From an uncultured Lachnospiraceae bacterium (GTDB lineage Bacteria; Bacillota_A; Clostridia; Lachnospirales; Lachnospiraceae): DNA of 26,427 nt. The notes below the pieces were generated by a model that was given only the letters and a program-made list of their open reading frames with translations, was not told the origin of the DNA and searched no databases. The DNA is taken from NCBI GenBank assembly GCA_947564305.1, contig CANOBT010000074.1:1-26427 (forward strand). The letters are read 5' to 3'. Positions within the stretch are counted from its first letter, which is position 1. The number at the start of each line of letters is the position of its first letter. The position numbers and the translations under genes were made by a program. Shown piece by piece: positions 15,795 to 22,583 of this stretch.

Positions 15795-16442
15795 ATGGAA
15801 CGACATACATTTGCAATGGAAATAAAAAAGGGACAGATGGATGAATACCGAAAGAGGCTGGGTGAGATTTGGCCGGAGCTGACGGCATTTCTGGACAGAA
15901 ACCAAGTGAAGAATTTCAGCATTTGGAATGCAGAGTCCTTTATTTTTGGATATTATGAGACTGCGGACGGCAGCGCTCTTTCGGGGGAAGAGGAAGCCGT
16001 AAAAAATAACCTGACAGACAGAATAGCAGACACTTTTGAATGGATTTCTACTCCGGGACAGTCGATGCGCCTGATGTATCAGGACTTTGGTGTTGTGAGA
16101 GAAAGCAAAGAACTGATCCGGCACAGAATGTTTATGACAAAATTGAAACCAGGATGCGAGGAGGAGTACAAGCGCAGACATGACGGCCTCATAGAAAAAC
16201 GAGGGGATACGGTTACACAGGGGCCGGACAGCAATTTCAGCATCTGGTGTGCAGGCGGCTACATATTCGGATATGACGAGATCGACACGACTATGGAGAA
16301 GGAGCCTTCCGAGGCGGACAAGGCATTTACTGTAGAATGGGAAACCCGCCAATTGGAGATTATGGACTGGATTACCAATGATGTGGACTGGATGACAGGA
16401 GAACGCCATGTGTCAAGCGTACGCCTGGCCTGGCATGCGTAA
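15795..16442 (+). CDS. rhaM: tandem two-domain L-rhamnose mutarotase (RhaM/DUF718)
   Basis: L-rhamnose mutarotases interconvert the alpha and beta anomers of L-rhamnose. Family members are about 105 residues; this product has 215 and contains two copies. Copy 1 covers about 1-105 (MERHTFAMEIKKGQMDEY, IWPELTAFL, NFSIWNAESFIFGYYE). Copy 2 covers about 108-215 (RHRMFMTKLKPGCEEEYKRR, NFSIWCAGGYIFGYDEID). The catalytic-type His of the RRH motif is replaced by Leu22 in copy 1 but kept as His129 in copy 2. ATG 15795 is chosen because AGAGAGGA (15781-15788) lies 6 nt upstream and copy 1 begins there; a longer frame from GTG 15702 has no ribosome site. It probably serves the GH78 product. The MATE gene follows 89 nt later. 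Confidence 0.85.
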   Translation: MERHTFAMEIKKGQMDEYRKRLGEIWPELTAFLDRNQVKNFSIWNAESFIFGYYETADGSALSGEEEAVKNNLTDRIADTFEWISTPGQSMRLMYQDFGVVRESKELIRHRMFMTKLKPGCEEEYKRRHDGLIEKRGDTVTQGPDSNFSIWCAGGYIFGYDEIDTTMEKEPSEADKAFTVEWETRQLEIMDWITNDVDWMTGERHVSSVRLAWHA

Positions 16443-16463
16443 AACAGTAGTGTAGGATATCAC

Positions 16464-16517
16464 ATGAAAAAGGATGCGGGTAAGCAGGCAATCACTTGCT
16501 TTACAGGTGGTTACAAA
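16464..16517 (+). repeat. conserved transporter leader element, copy 2
   Basis: 54 nt, about 85% identical to 8525-8577. It ends GGTGGTTACAAA 14 nt before the start codon of the MATE gene, the same distance as copy 1 from its gene. GTAAG (16480-16484) can pair with CTTGC (16495-16499); the C-to-T change relative to copy 1 keeps the pairing as a G-U. Confidence 0.65.
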
Positions 16518-16531
16518 AATAGAGGTATTTT

Positions 16532-17911
16532 ATGGCATCACGAATTAAGAATATGACAGAGGGAAGACCAGCATCGCTGATCTTCTCTTTTGCGCTGCCC
16601 CTGATGGTGGGCAATATTTTTCAACAATTATATACGGTTGTAGACACGATGGTTGTAGGGAAAGCCCTTGGAGTCAGTGCGCTTGCCGCTCTTGGCGCAG
16701 CGGATTGGCTGAATTGGATGATGCTTGGGATTATCCAGGGATTTACACAGGGATTCGGCATTTTAATGGCCCAGGAATTTGGTGCAGGAAAGTATGAGGG
16801 ACTTCGGAAGTCTGTGGGCAATTCCACGGTTCTTTCCTTCCTCTCCTCGATTGTCTTACTGGGAATTGGGCAGCTATTGGCACGTCCGGTTTTAGCCCTT
16901 CTGCAGACACCTGCGGAGATTCTTCCCAATACCCTTTTATATCTGCGGATCATGTATCTGGGAGTCCCCATTGTAATGGCATATAATCTGCTGGCATCTA
17001 TCCTGCGTGCCCTGGGAGACGGCAAGACTCCTCTGCATGCAATGATTGTAGCGGCGCTCACCAATATAGCTTTGGACCTTGTGTTTGTATTGGTCTTTCA
17101 CTGGGGGATTGCGGGAGCAGCAGCGGCGACACTGATTGCCCAGTTGATTTCCAGTCTGTTCTGCCTGTATCACATCCGAAAGATAGAGATTTTGAGGCTG
17201 GAGGCTTCGGATTTCAGCCTGCGGGAAAAGCGGCTGCCCCTGCGTCTGTTAATGCTGGGATTCCCTATGGCTTTTCAGAATGCGATCATATCTATCGGTG
17301 GGATGATCGTACAGTTTGTGGTCAATGGTTTTGGAGTTATCTTCATTGCCGGATTTACTGCAACCAATAAGCTTTACGGGGTACTGGAGGTTGCAGCCAC
17401 TTCTTACGGCTACTCGATGGTCACTTATGCCGGGCAGAATTTAGGGGCCGGCAAGACGGACCGCATACGAAAAGGGGTAAAGTCAGCGGTTCTTATTGCT
17501 CTGGTGACGTCTCTATTGATTGCGCTGTTGATGCTTTGGGCCGGCAAAATGATTCTCGGATGGTTTATTTCAGGAACACCGGAAGAATTTGAGCAGACGC
17601 TTCAGATTGCTTATTACTATTTATCCATCATGAGCGTTTGCCTGCCGATTTTGTATATTTTACACATCACGCGTTCAGCGATTCAGGGGATGGGCAATAC
17701 AATTCTGCCGTTGGTTTCCGGGATTGCAGAGTTTGTGATGCGGGCTGTGACAGCAATCTTGCTGCCCATGCTTATCGGAGAAACCGGCATCTTTTATGCG
17801 GAGATTATGGCGTGGACCGGGGCTGCCGTTATCTTGGTCATCAGCTATTTTGCGGTGATACGAAAGGTGGAGCGGGTGTTAAAGGAGGAGACAGGCAGTC
17901 ATGCGCTTTGA
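16532..17911 (+). CDS. MATE-family efflux transporter
   Basis: This integral membrane exporter has 459 residues and about 12 helices in two six-helix halves. The N-terminal half starts LIFSFALPLMVGNIFQQLYT with VDTMVVGKALGV. The matching second-half signature is LRLLMLGFPMAFQNAIISIG with VNGFGVIFIAGFTATNKLYG. MATE proteins expel organic cations or drugs in exchange for Na+ or H+; the substrate here is unknown. AGAGG (16521-16525) is the ribosome site, 6 nt before ATG 16532. The stop lies 11 nt inside the following AraC regulator gene, so the two are coupled. It is preceded by copy 2 of the leader element. Confidence 0.92.
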   Translation: MASRIKNMTEGRPASLIFSFALPLMVGNIFQQLYTVVDTMVVGKALGVSALAALGAADWLNWMMLGIIQGFTQGFGILMAQEFGAGKYEGLRKSVGNSTVLSFLSSIVLLGIGQLLARPVLALLQTPAEILPNTLLYLRIMYLGVPIVMAYNLLASILRALGDGKTPLHAMIVAALTNIALDLVFVLVFHWGIAGAAAATLIAQLISSLFCLYHIRKIEILRLEASDFSLREKRLPLRLLMLGFPMAFQNAIISIGGMIVQFVVNGFGVIFIAGFTATNKLYGVLEVAATSYGYSMVTYAGQNLGAGKTDRIRKGVKSAVLIALVTSLLIALLMLWAGKMILGWFISGTPEEFEQTLQIAYYYLSIMSVCLPILYILHITRSAIQGMGNTILPLVSGIAEFVMRAVTAILLPMLIGETGIFYAEIMAWTGAAVILVISYFAVIRKVERVLKEETGSHAL

Positions 17912-18950
17912 AGATTCATACAGTTGGAGTCTGGACGAAAAGCTGGGAGAGATGGAGGTCATCTTTCAAGCGCTCCATGAGAAAGATTCCTCTTTACATC
18001 TGGAACAGCCTCATGAGATGAAATACTATACTTCTGTCATGCAGCATGCATTGCCTCTTGTGTCTGATTCGGTCCGGCAAATGTTGATGCAGGAACGTCT
18101 GGAAGAGAATTCATTTTTTCCGGCAGAACAGGATATTGAGCTATACCGGCATCTGCGATACCTTCCATGTAATTGGCATTCCCATGATTTTTTGGAGGTC
18201 GTCTGTATCATCCAAGGGGAGTGCATCCACTATATTGCAGAACAGGAGCTGAAAATGCAGGAAGGGGATATCTGCATCGTAGCACCGAATACAAGACATG
18301 CAATCAGTGTGTTTCATGATGACAGCATTGTTTTAAATATTCTGATCCGGATGAGTACCTTTGAAACGGCATTTTTTGGGACATTGATTGATGATAATGT
18401 TTTATCTCGTTTTTTCAACAGGACACTGTATGACTCTCCAATCTATCCATATCTGTATTTCCGGACAGGACAGGATCAAGGTTTGTTCAATTTTATTGGT
18501 TATGCTTATAGGGAAGCCTGCAGGAAGAGCCAGTATAAAAGGCAGATGATGAACTCAATTATTACAGGAATGTTTACCATGCTCCTGCGAAATCATGGAA
18601 CGAATGTAATCGCTCCGGGTCTGGAACCATTGGATAAAGATAAAAATTTGTTCTATATTTTAAAGTATATGCAGGAGCATTATGAAACAATTACCCTTCA
18701 GGAAATGGCTGCTTTCTTTCATTATAGCGAGCGGCAGATTCAGCGGCTGGTCACCAATGCCACGGGTATCAGTTTCAGCGCTAATATTCTTCGGCTGAAA
18801 ATGAATCAGGCGGGCCGTCTGCTTGCACGTTCCGATATGCCTGTCACGGAGATTGCCGAAAGTGTCGGATATACGGATACGAGGAATTTCCGAAGGATTT
18901 TTAAACAATATTATGGTGTGACTCCAACGGAATATAGGGAAAAGAGATGA
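17901..18950 (+). CDS. AraC-family transcriptional regulator (cupin sensor)
   Basis: This is a cytoplasmic regulator of 349 residues. The N-terminal part contains a cupin-type ligand pocket (about 90-165: NWHSHDFLEVVCIIQGECIH, QEGDICIVAPNTRHAI). The C-terminal 100 residues form the AraC double helix-turn-helix (ITLQEMAAFFHYSERQIQRL, then EIAESVGYTDTRNFRRIFKQ). No receiver domain is present, so it senses a small molecule directly. It starts inside the end of the MATE gene (11-nt overlap) behind AGGAGG (17883-17888), so it is co-expressed with that exporter. Candidate targets are the two ATGTCGC sites just downstream and possibly its own operon. Its ligand is unknown. Confidence 0.9.
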   Translation: MRFEDSYSWSLDEKLGEMEVIFQALHEKDSSLHLEQPHEMKYYTSVMQHALPLVSDSVRQMLMQERLEENSFFPAEQDIELYRHLRYLPCNWHSHDFLEVVCIIQGECIHYIAEQELKMQEGDICIVAPNTRHAISVFHDDSIVLNILIRMSTFETAFFGTLIDDNVLSRFFNRTLYDSPIYPYLYFRTGQDQGLFNFIGYAYREACRKSQYKRQMMNSIITGMFTMLLRNHGTNVIAPGLEPLDKDKNLFYILKYMQEHYETITLQEMAAFFHYSERQIQRLVTNATGISFSANILRLKMNQAGRLLARSDMPVTEIAESVGYTDTRNFRRIFKQYYGVTPTEYREKR

Positions 18951-18978
18951 GGGTTCTTCTTTTTCTGTGTGTATAACG

Positions 18979-19037
18979 GATGTCGCAGAATTACCCATAA
19001 ATGTCGCTTGACGCTCTTTTTTTAGTAAAGATATACT
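18979..19037 (+). promoter_or_regulatory. promoter with paired 21-bp-spaced ATGTCGC sites
   Basis: ATGTCGC at 18979-18985 and 19000-19006 are 21 bp apart. The second abuts TTGACG (19007-19012). With 19 nt spacing comes TATACT (19032-19037). Two direct half-sites two helical turns apart, touching the -35, is the classic layout of an AraC-family activator site. It would drive the membrane protein gene at 19096. Confidence 0.5.
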
Positions 19038-19095
19038 GTTATACTGAGATTGGATTAAGAAGAGATTCAAAAACTTTATGACGGAGGGAATTCTT

Positions 19096-19533
19096 ATGTT
19101 TAAGAAAGAGCAGTTTGGAATTGTGTTTAATACGATATTTTCGGTAGTATTTAGTGCGGCTCTTACGTTGTTCATCAAGCATATGAGCGGGCAGCTCACA
19201 TTTGAGACTTTTTTAATGGGACTTGTACCGTCCTTTGCAATCAACTTTGTGCTGGGCACCTTTATTCCTCTTGTGAAAGTGGGGAATGCATTTGCGGGAA
19301 TATTCATAAAAAATGAAAAGAATCCCATATTTTACCTGCTGCGTATGTTTGCAATCGTGTTGATTATGACGGCATCCATGAGCTTTCTGGTCATGTTTTC
19401 AGAAATGGGATTTACCATGGCACTGCCTATGGCATTTCTGGCCTCATTTCCAGGTACATTTCTGTATGCTTATATCGTAGGCGTACTTGTATTCCCTGTT
19501 TTGCTGAAAGCAGCGCAGGCGTTATGTAAATAA
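19096..19533 (+). CDS. four-helix membrane protein (DUF2798-like)
   Basis: A small integral membrane protein of 145 residues with four hydrophobic segments. They start near FGIVFNTIFSVVFSAALTLF, FLMGLVPSFAINFVLG, MFAIVLIMTASMSFLVMF and LPMAFLASFPGTFLYAYIVG. The first and second pairs look like an internal duplication, each ending in a helix and a polar turn. This resembles DUF2798-type proteins, but the assignment is tentative and the function is unknown. ATG 19096 is chosen over ATG 19078 because GGAGGG (19083-19088) sits between them at the right distance. It has its own promoter and ends in a strong terminator, so it is a single-gene unit, possibly under the AraC regulator next to it. Confidence 0.75.
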   Translation: MFKKEQFGIVFNTIFSVVFSAALTLFIKHMSGQLTFETFLMGLVPSFAINFVLGTFIPLVKVGNAFAGIFIKNEKNPIFYLLRMFAIVLIMTASMSFLVMFSEMGFTMALPMAFLASFPGTFLYAYIVGVLVFPVLLKAAQALCK

Positions 19534-19560
19534 AGAAAAAGACAATGCGGAGATATTTGA

Positions 19561-19597
19561 TGAAACAAGAGGTAATTCTTGTTTCAATTTTTTTTTC
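19561..19597 (+). terminator. intrinsic terminator
   Basis: TGAAACAAGA (19561-19570) pairs perfectly with TCTTGTTTCA (19577-19586), with loop GGTAAT, followed by ATTTTTTTTTTCG. A textbook terminator, 28 nt after the stop of the membrane protein gene. Confidence 0.92.
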
Positions 19598-19685
19598 GTG
19601 GTATTCTATAAGTATTCAAGTGATTTGATTCACAAAAGTAATGAGATGATGAGAGATGATTTTTACATAACGGAGGAGACGCAAA

Positions 19686-20327
19686 GTGGATGAAAATATA
19701 AAAATATCATGGAAAAGGATTTTAGTATATATTATTTCACTCATTATATTGGGATGCGGAATTGCAATGAATACAAAAACAAATCTCGGCGTATCGCCGG
19801 TGATATCGGTTGCCTATAATATTGCGGTAATTTTAGGCCTGCCAATAGGAATCATGACATTTATTTACTATTGTTTTCTGATTTTGCTACAGTTTATCTT
19901 ACTTAAAGGGAATCTGCCTTTGTTTCAGATGTTCCAGATATTGGCCAGTCTGATTACAAGTGTATTTATTCAGATATTTGATAATATACTGCCGACACCT
20001 GAAACGTTATCTATGAGGATTGTCATGCTTATTGTTGCAATTGCTTTAACAGGTATAGGCGCCTCTCTTTCCATCATGATGAAAATAGTACCAAATCCGG
20101 CAGATGGACTGGCGGATGCAGTGGGCGGATTACTTCACAAAAATCTTGGTTTTGGCAAAAACGTATTAGATGCAGTATGCATTCTGCTTGCACTGGCTAT
20201 TGGATTCATTTTTAAGGGCAGCTTCCTGGGTATTGGCATTGGAACTGTGGTATCCGTAATCTGCACCGGAAGGGTGGTAGCAATGTTCCATCCGGTTTCC
20301 GCTTCCATTTATCAAAAGGTGCGATGA
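19686..20327 (+). CDS. YczE/YitT-like membrane protein (DUF6198 type)
   Basis: An integral membrane protein of 213 residues with five or six hydrophobic segments. The first (ILVYIISLIILGCGIAMNTK) is followed by the motif LGVSPVISVAYNIA, characteristic of the YczE/DUF6198 group. NPADGLADAVGGLLHKNLGF and IGIGTVVSVICTGR are the further conserved stretches. The group is thought to be transport-related, but no substrate is known. The start is GTG 19686, with AACGGAGGAG upstream at about 7 nt; the ATG at 19690 is out of frame. A terminator lies just upstream, so it needs its own promoter, which I could not place with confidence between 19598 and 19670. A 37-aa ORF overlaps its stop. Confidence 0.8.
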   Translation: MDENIKISWKRILVYIISLIILGCGIAMNTKTNLGVSPVISVAYNIAVILGLPIGIMTFIYYCFLILLQFILLKGNLPLFQMFQILASLITSVFIQIFDNILPTPETLSMRIVMLIVAIALTGIGASLSIMMKIVPNPADGLADAVGGLLHKNLGFGKNVLDAVCILLALAIGFIFKGSFLGIGIGTVVSVICTGRVVAMFHPVSASIYQKVR

Positions 20328-20437
20328 TGACCGAATATGGCCATATTGTTTTGATTAATCTGGCGGCCGCTGCCATTAAAGAATCATTGCTGATGCAGTA
20401 TGCACAAAAATTGACTCTTAAATTTGTTGATAAGTAA
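20324..20437 (+). CDS. possible coupled 37-aa ORF
   Basis: ATG 20324 overlaps the stop of the preceding gene (ATGATGA), behind AAAAGGTG (20312-20319). The frame runs to TAA 20435-20437 and encodes MMTEYGHIVLINLAAAAIKE followed by a short basic tail. The overlap suggests translational coupling. There is no recognisable family, and it could be a chance frame or the remnant of a longer gene. Confidence 0.3.
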   Translation: MMTEYGHIVLINLAAAAIKESLLMQYAQKLTLKFVDK

Positions 20438-20465
20438 CAAAAAAATGAAAATTCTTATTTTAAGA

Positions 20466-20493
20466 TTGACATTTTAAACAGTAAGAATATAAT
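20466..20493 (+). promoter_or_regulatory. consensus promoter of the GntR gene
   Basis: TTGACA (20466-20471), 16 nt, TATAAT (20488-20493): both boxes are perfect. A start near 20500 would fall on the operator palindrome, which fits autorepression. Confidence 0.85.
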
Positions 20494-20502
20494 GATAAAT
20501 AG

Positions 20503-20515
20503 CTTGTCAGACAAG
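20503..20515 (+). promoter_or_regulatory. GntR/FCD operator, copy 1
   Basis: CTTGTCAGACAAG is a perfect 13-bp palindrome at the predicted transcription start. Its core TTGTCAGACAA fits the FadR-subfamily consensus TNGTNNNACNA and recurs at 21264-21274. Confidence 0.75.
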
Positions 20516-20528
20516 TAAAGGGTAATAG

Positions 20529-21212
20529 ATGATGATTCAGAAAAACAACGTTACAGAACAGATTATAGCTTACTATAAACAGAAGATTTTGGAAGGCGAA
20601 TGGAAAGTGGGCGGGAAAGTGCCGTCGGAGAATCAGCTTTCAGCGGAATTAGGGGTAAGCCGGGCAAGTATTCGAAGCGCTGTGAAGGAATTGATCGGAA
20701 TCGGTGTTCTGGAAAGTATTCATGGTAAGGGTACATATTTAATTGATAATAAACTGGACTTTCAGAATAGTTCAGAATATAAAATTACGGCAAGTGATTG
20801 CCAGGATATAAAAAAAGTTTTGGTGTTCAGGAGAATTATAGAGCCGGAAGCATGTTATCTGGCAGCAGTGAATGTGACAGACGCAGTATTAAAGGAACTG
20901 GAAGAGGCGCTGCAGAGGATGCTGGACAATCGTTTGGATTCTTTGAAATACGTGGCAGCCGATTTGAAGTTTCACAGGGCCATAAGTAAAGCGACAGATA
21001 ATCCACTGATTGAGAAGAGCATGAACAGGGTCTTTGATGAGAACTTCCGTGAACATGAAGCGATGAATCAGTTATTTGGATATGATGATGGTATTCATTA
21101 TCATACATTGATCCTGGAAGCAATGAACAGTGGTGATGCTGTACGTGCCAGAGAAGTGATGTTCGAACATATGCAGCATGCCATTGATCTGTTGGAAAAA
21201 ATGGGTAAATAA
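20529..21212 (+). CDS. GntR-family regulator, FCD (FadR) subfamily
   Basis: A cytoplasmic repressor of 227 residues. The N-terminal winged helix (about 5-72) has KVPSENQLSAELGVSRASIR and HGKGTYLI. The C-terminal all-helical FCD ligand domain (about 95-225) keeps the metal-site pattern DLKFHRAI, YHTLILEAM and MFEHMQHAI. FCD regulators usually sense sugar acids or other carboxylates, which matches the dehydratase and TRAP genes downstream. ATG 20529 follows AAAGGG (20517-20522); a second ATG is the next codon. Operators at its own promoter and before the dehydratase suggest autoregulation and control of the whole cluster. Confidence 0.92.
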   Translation: MMIQKNNVTEQIIAYYKQKILEGEWKVGGKVPSENQLSAELGVSRASIRSAVKELIGIGVLESIHGKGTYLIDNKLDFQNSSEYKITASDCQDIKKVLVFRRIIEPEACYLAAVNVTDAVLKELEEALQRMLDNRLDSLKYVAADLKFHRAISKATDNPLIEKSMNRVFDENFREHEAMNQLFGYDDGIHYHTLILEAMNSGDAVRAREVMFEHMQHAIDLLEKMGK

Positions 21213-21248
21213 GGTGTTGGAAATATATTGTTGTGTTACCAGCACCTT
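21211..21248 (+). other. hairpin between regulator and dehydratase
   Basis: AAGGTGTTGG (21211-21220, including the last bases of the stop codon) pairs with CCAGCACCTT (21239-21248) with one G-U and an 18-nt loop. No T-run follows, so it is at most a weak terminator; read-through from the GntR promoter is likely. Confidence 0.4.
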
Positions 21249-21260
21249 AAAATAAAAACA

Positions 21261-21284
21261 AACTTGTCAGACAACTGACAAGTT
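21261..21284 (+). promoter_or_regulatory. GntR/FCD operator, copy 2
   Basis: AACTTGTCAG and CTGACAAGTT are perfect 10-bp arms around ACAA. The segment includes TTGTCAGACAA (21264-21274), identical to the core of copy 1. It lies directly upstream of the ribosome site (AAGGAGG) of the dehydratase. No strong promoter is visible next to it, so it may act as a roadblock or cover a weak promoter (TAAAAT, 21248-21253). Confidence 0.7.
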
Positions 21285-21298
21285 AAAAAGGAGGAACT

Positions 21299-22546
21299 AT
21301 GGGAGTTAAGATCAGGAAACTCAAAGTAATCTGCACTGCACCAGAAGGAATCAATCTGGTGGTAGTCAAGGTGGAAACAGACCAGCCCGGACTGTATGGC
21401 CTGGGATGTGCGACATTCGCCTACCGGCATCTTTCAGTAAAGCATGTGATAGAAACCTATCTGGAACCTTTACTGATTGGAAGAGATGTGGAGAACATCG
21501 AAGAGAACTGGCAGCTTATGCACCAGAACGGCTATTGGAGAAACGGCCCGATTGAGAATAATGCGATTTCGGGCGTGGACATGGCGTTGTGGGACATCAA
21601 AGGAAAGATGGCGAATATGCCGGTTTATCAATTATTCGGCGGGAAGGTCCGGGAAGCAGTACCTGTATACCGGCACGCAGATGGAAAAGACCTGAGCGAA
21701 TTATGTGAAAACATTCAGCGTTTCCATGAAATGGGAATCAATACGATTCGTTGTCAGTGCGGCGGGTATGGCGGAGAAAGCTACGGAGAGACCCCGTCTA
21801 CGGCACCGGAAGGTGCACTGCCCGGAGTTTATCTGGACTCTCAGAAATATATCCGAGACACGGTCAAGCTGTTTGAAGGAATCCGGAATAAACTCGGAGA
21901 AGAAATCCAACTGGTACATGATGTGCATGAACGGATTACACCGGTAGAAGCAGTCCGCCTTGCGAAAGAACTAGAACCGTTTCATCTGTTTTTCCTGGAA
22001 GACCCGGTTCCGTTGGAGCAGACAGACTGGCTGAGAAGGCTGAGGCAGCAGAGCAGTATTCCGGTAGCCCAAGGAGAGCTGTTTAATAACTTTGCGGAGT
22101 GGAGAACACTGATAACGGAACGGCTGATTGATTATATCCGCGTCCATCTTAGCCAGATTGGCGGAATCACACCAGCCAGAAAGCTTCAGATCTTTGCGGA
22201 GCAGTTTGGAGTCAGGACAGCATGGCACGGTCCTGGAGACATGTCACCGGTAGCCCATGCGGCAAATATTCATATCGACCTTGCGGCTCCGAATTTCGGT
22301 GTGCAGGAATGGTCGGGAATCGAACCGCCGAACTTCGTGATTCAGGAACTGCGTTCCCAGCATGGCGCGCTTCTGGAAGTATTTGACGGACTTCCGGAAT
22401 TTAAGGATGGTTATGTATATGCAAATGAAAAACCGGGACTTGGTGTAGACATCAATGAAAAAGAAGCAGAGAAATACCCATGCACTGCAGAAGTCACTAC
22501 ATGGACACAGACAAGAAGAAGAGATGGTGCCCTGCAGACGCCTTAA
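21299..22546 (+). CDS. enolase-superfamily sugar-acid dehydratase (ManD/RspA group)
   Basis: A cytoplasmic 415-residue member of the mandelate racemase/enolase superfamily, in the D-mannonate/D-gluconate dehydratase (ManD, RspA) group. It would convert an aldonate to a 2-keto-3-deoxy acid. Mg ligands are Asp208 (VHDVHER), Glu234 (FFLEDPVP) and Glu260 (AQGELFNN). The likely catalytic pair is Tyr157 (GGYGG) and His210, and His310 sits in WHGPGDMSP. All are offset by about two from the well-studied ManD numbering. Pro312 corresponds to the Pro314 reported in low-activity ManD enzymes, so efficient mannonate turnover is not assured. AAGGAGG precedes ATG 21299. It is the first structural gene under the GntR operator and feeds naturally into the dehydrogenase at the cluster end. 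Confidence 0.88.
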   Translation: MGVKIRKLKVICTAPEGINLVVVKVETDQPGLYGLGCATFAYRHLSVKHVIETYLEPLLIGRDVENIEENWQLMHQNGYWRNGPIENNAISGVDMALWDIKGKMANMPVYQLFGGKVREAVPVYRHADGKDLSELCENIQRFHEMGINTIRCQCGGYGGESYGETPSTAPEGALPGVYLDSQKYIRDTVKLFEGIRNKLGEEIQLVHDVHERITPVEAVRLAKELEPFHLFFLEDPVPLEQTDWLRRLRQQSSIPVAQGELFNNFAEWRTLITERLIDYIRVHLSQIGGITPARKLQIFAEQFGVRTAWHGPGDMSPVAHAANIHIDLAAPNFGVQEWSGIEPPNFVIQELRSQHGALLEVFDGLPEFKDGYVYANEKPGLGVDINEKEAEKYPCTAEVTTWTQTRRRDGALQTP

Positions 22547-22583
22547 ATATTGTAAAAAAAGAAAGCGAAGGGGTGAAGAAATT

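Noticed and set aside
18660..19328. 222-aa minus-strand frame across the AraC/membrane-protein gap
   Set aside because: Opposes two genes with clear starts and a promoter; no expression signals of its own.
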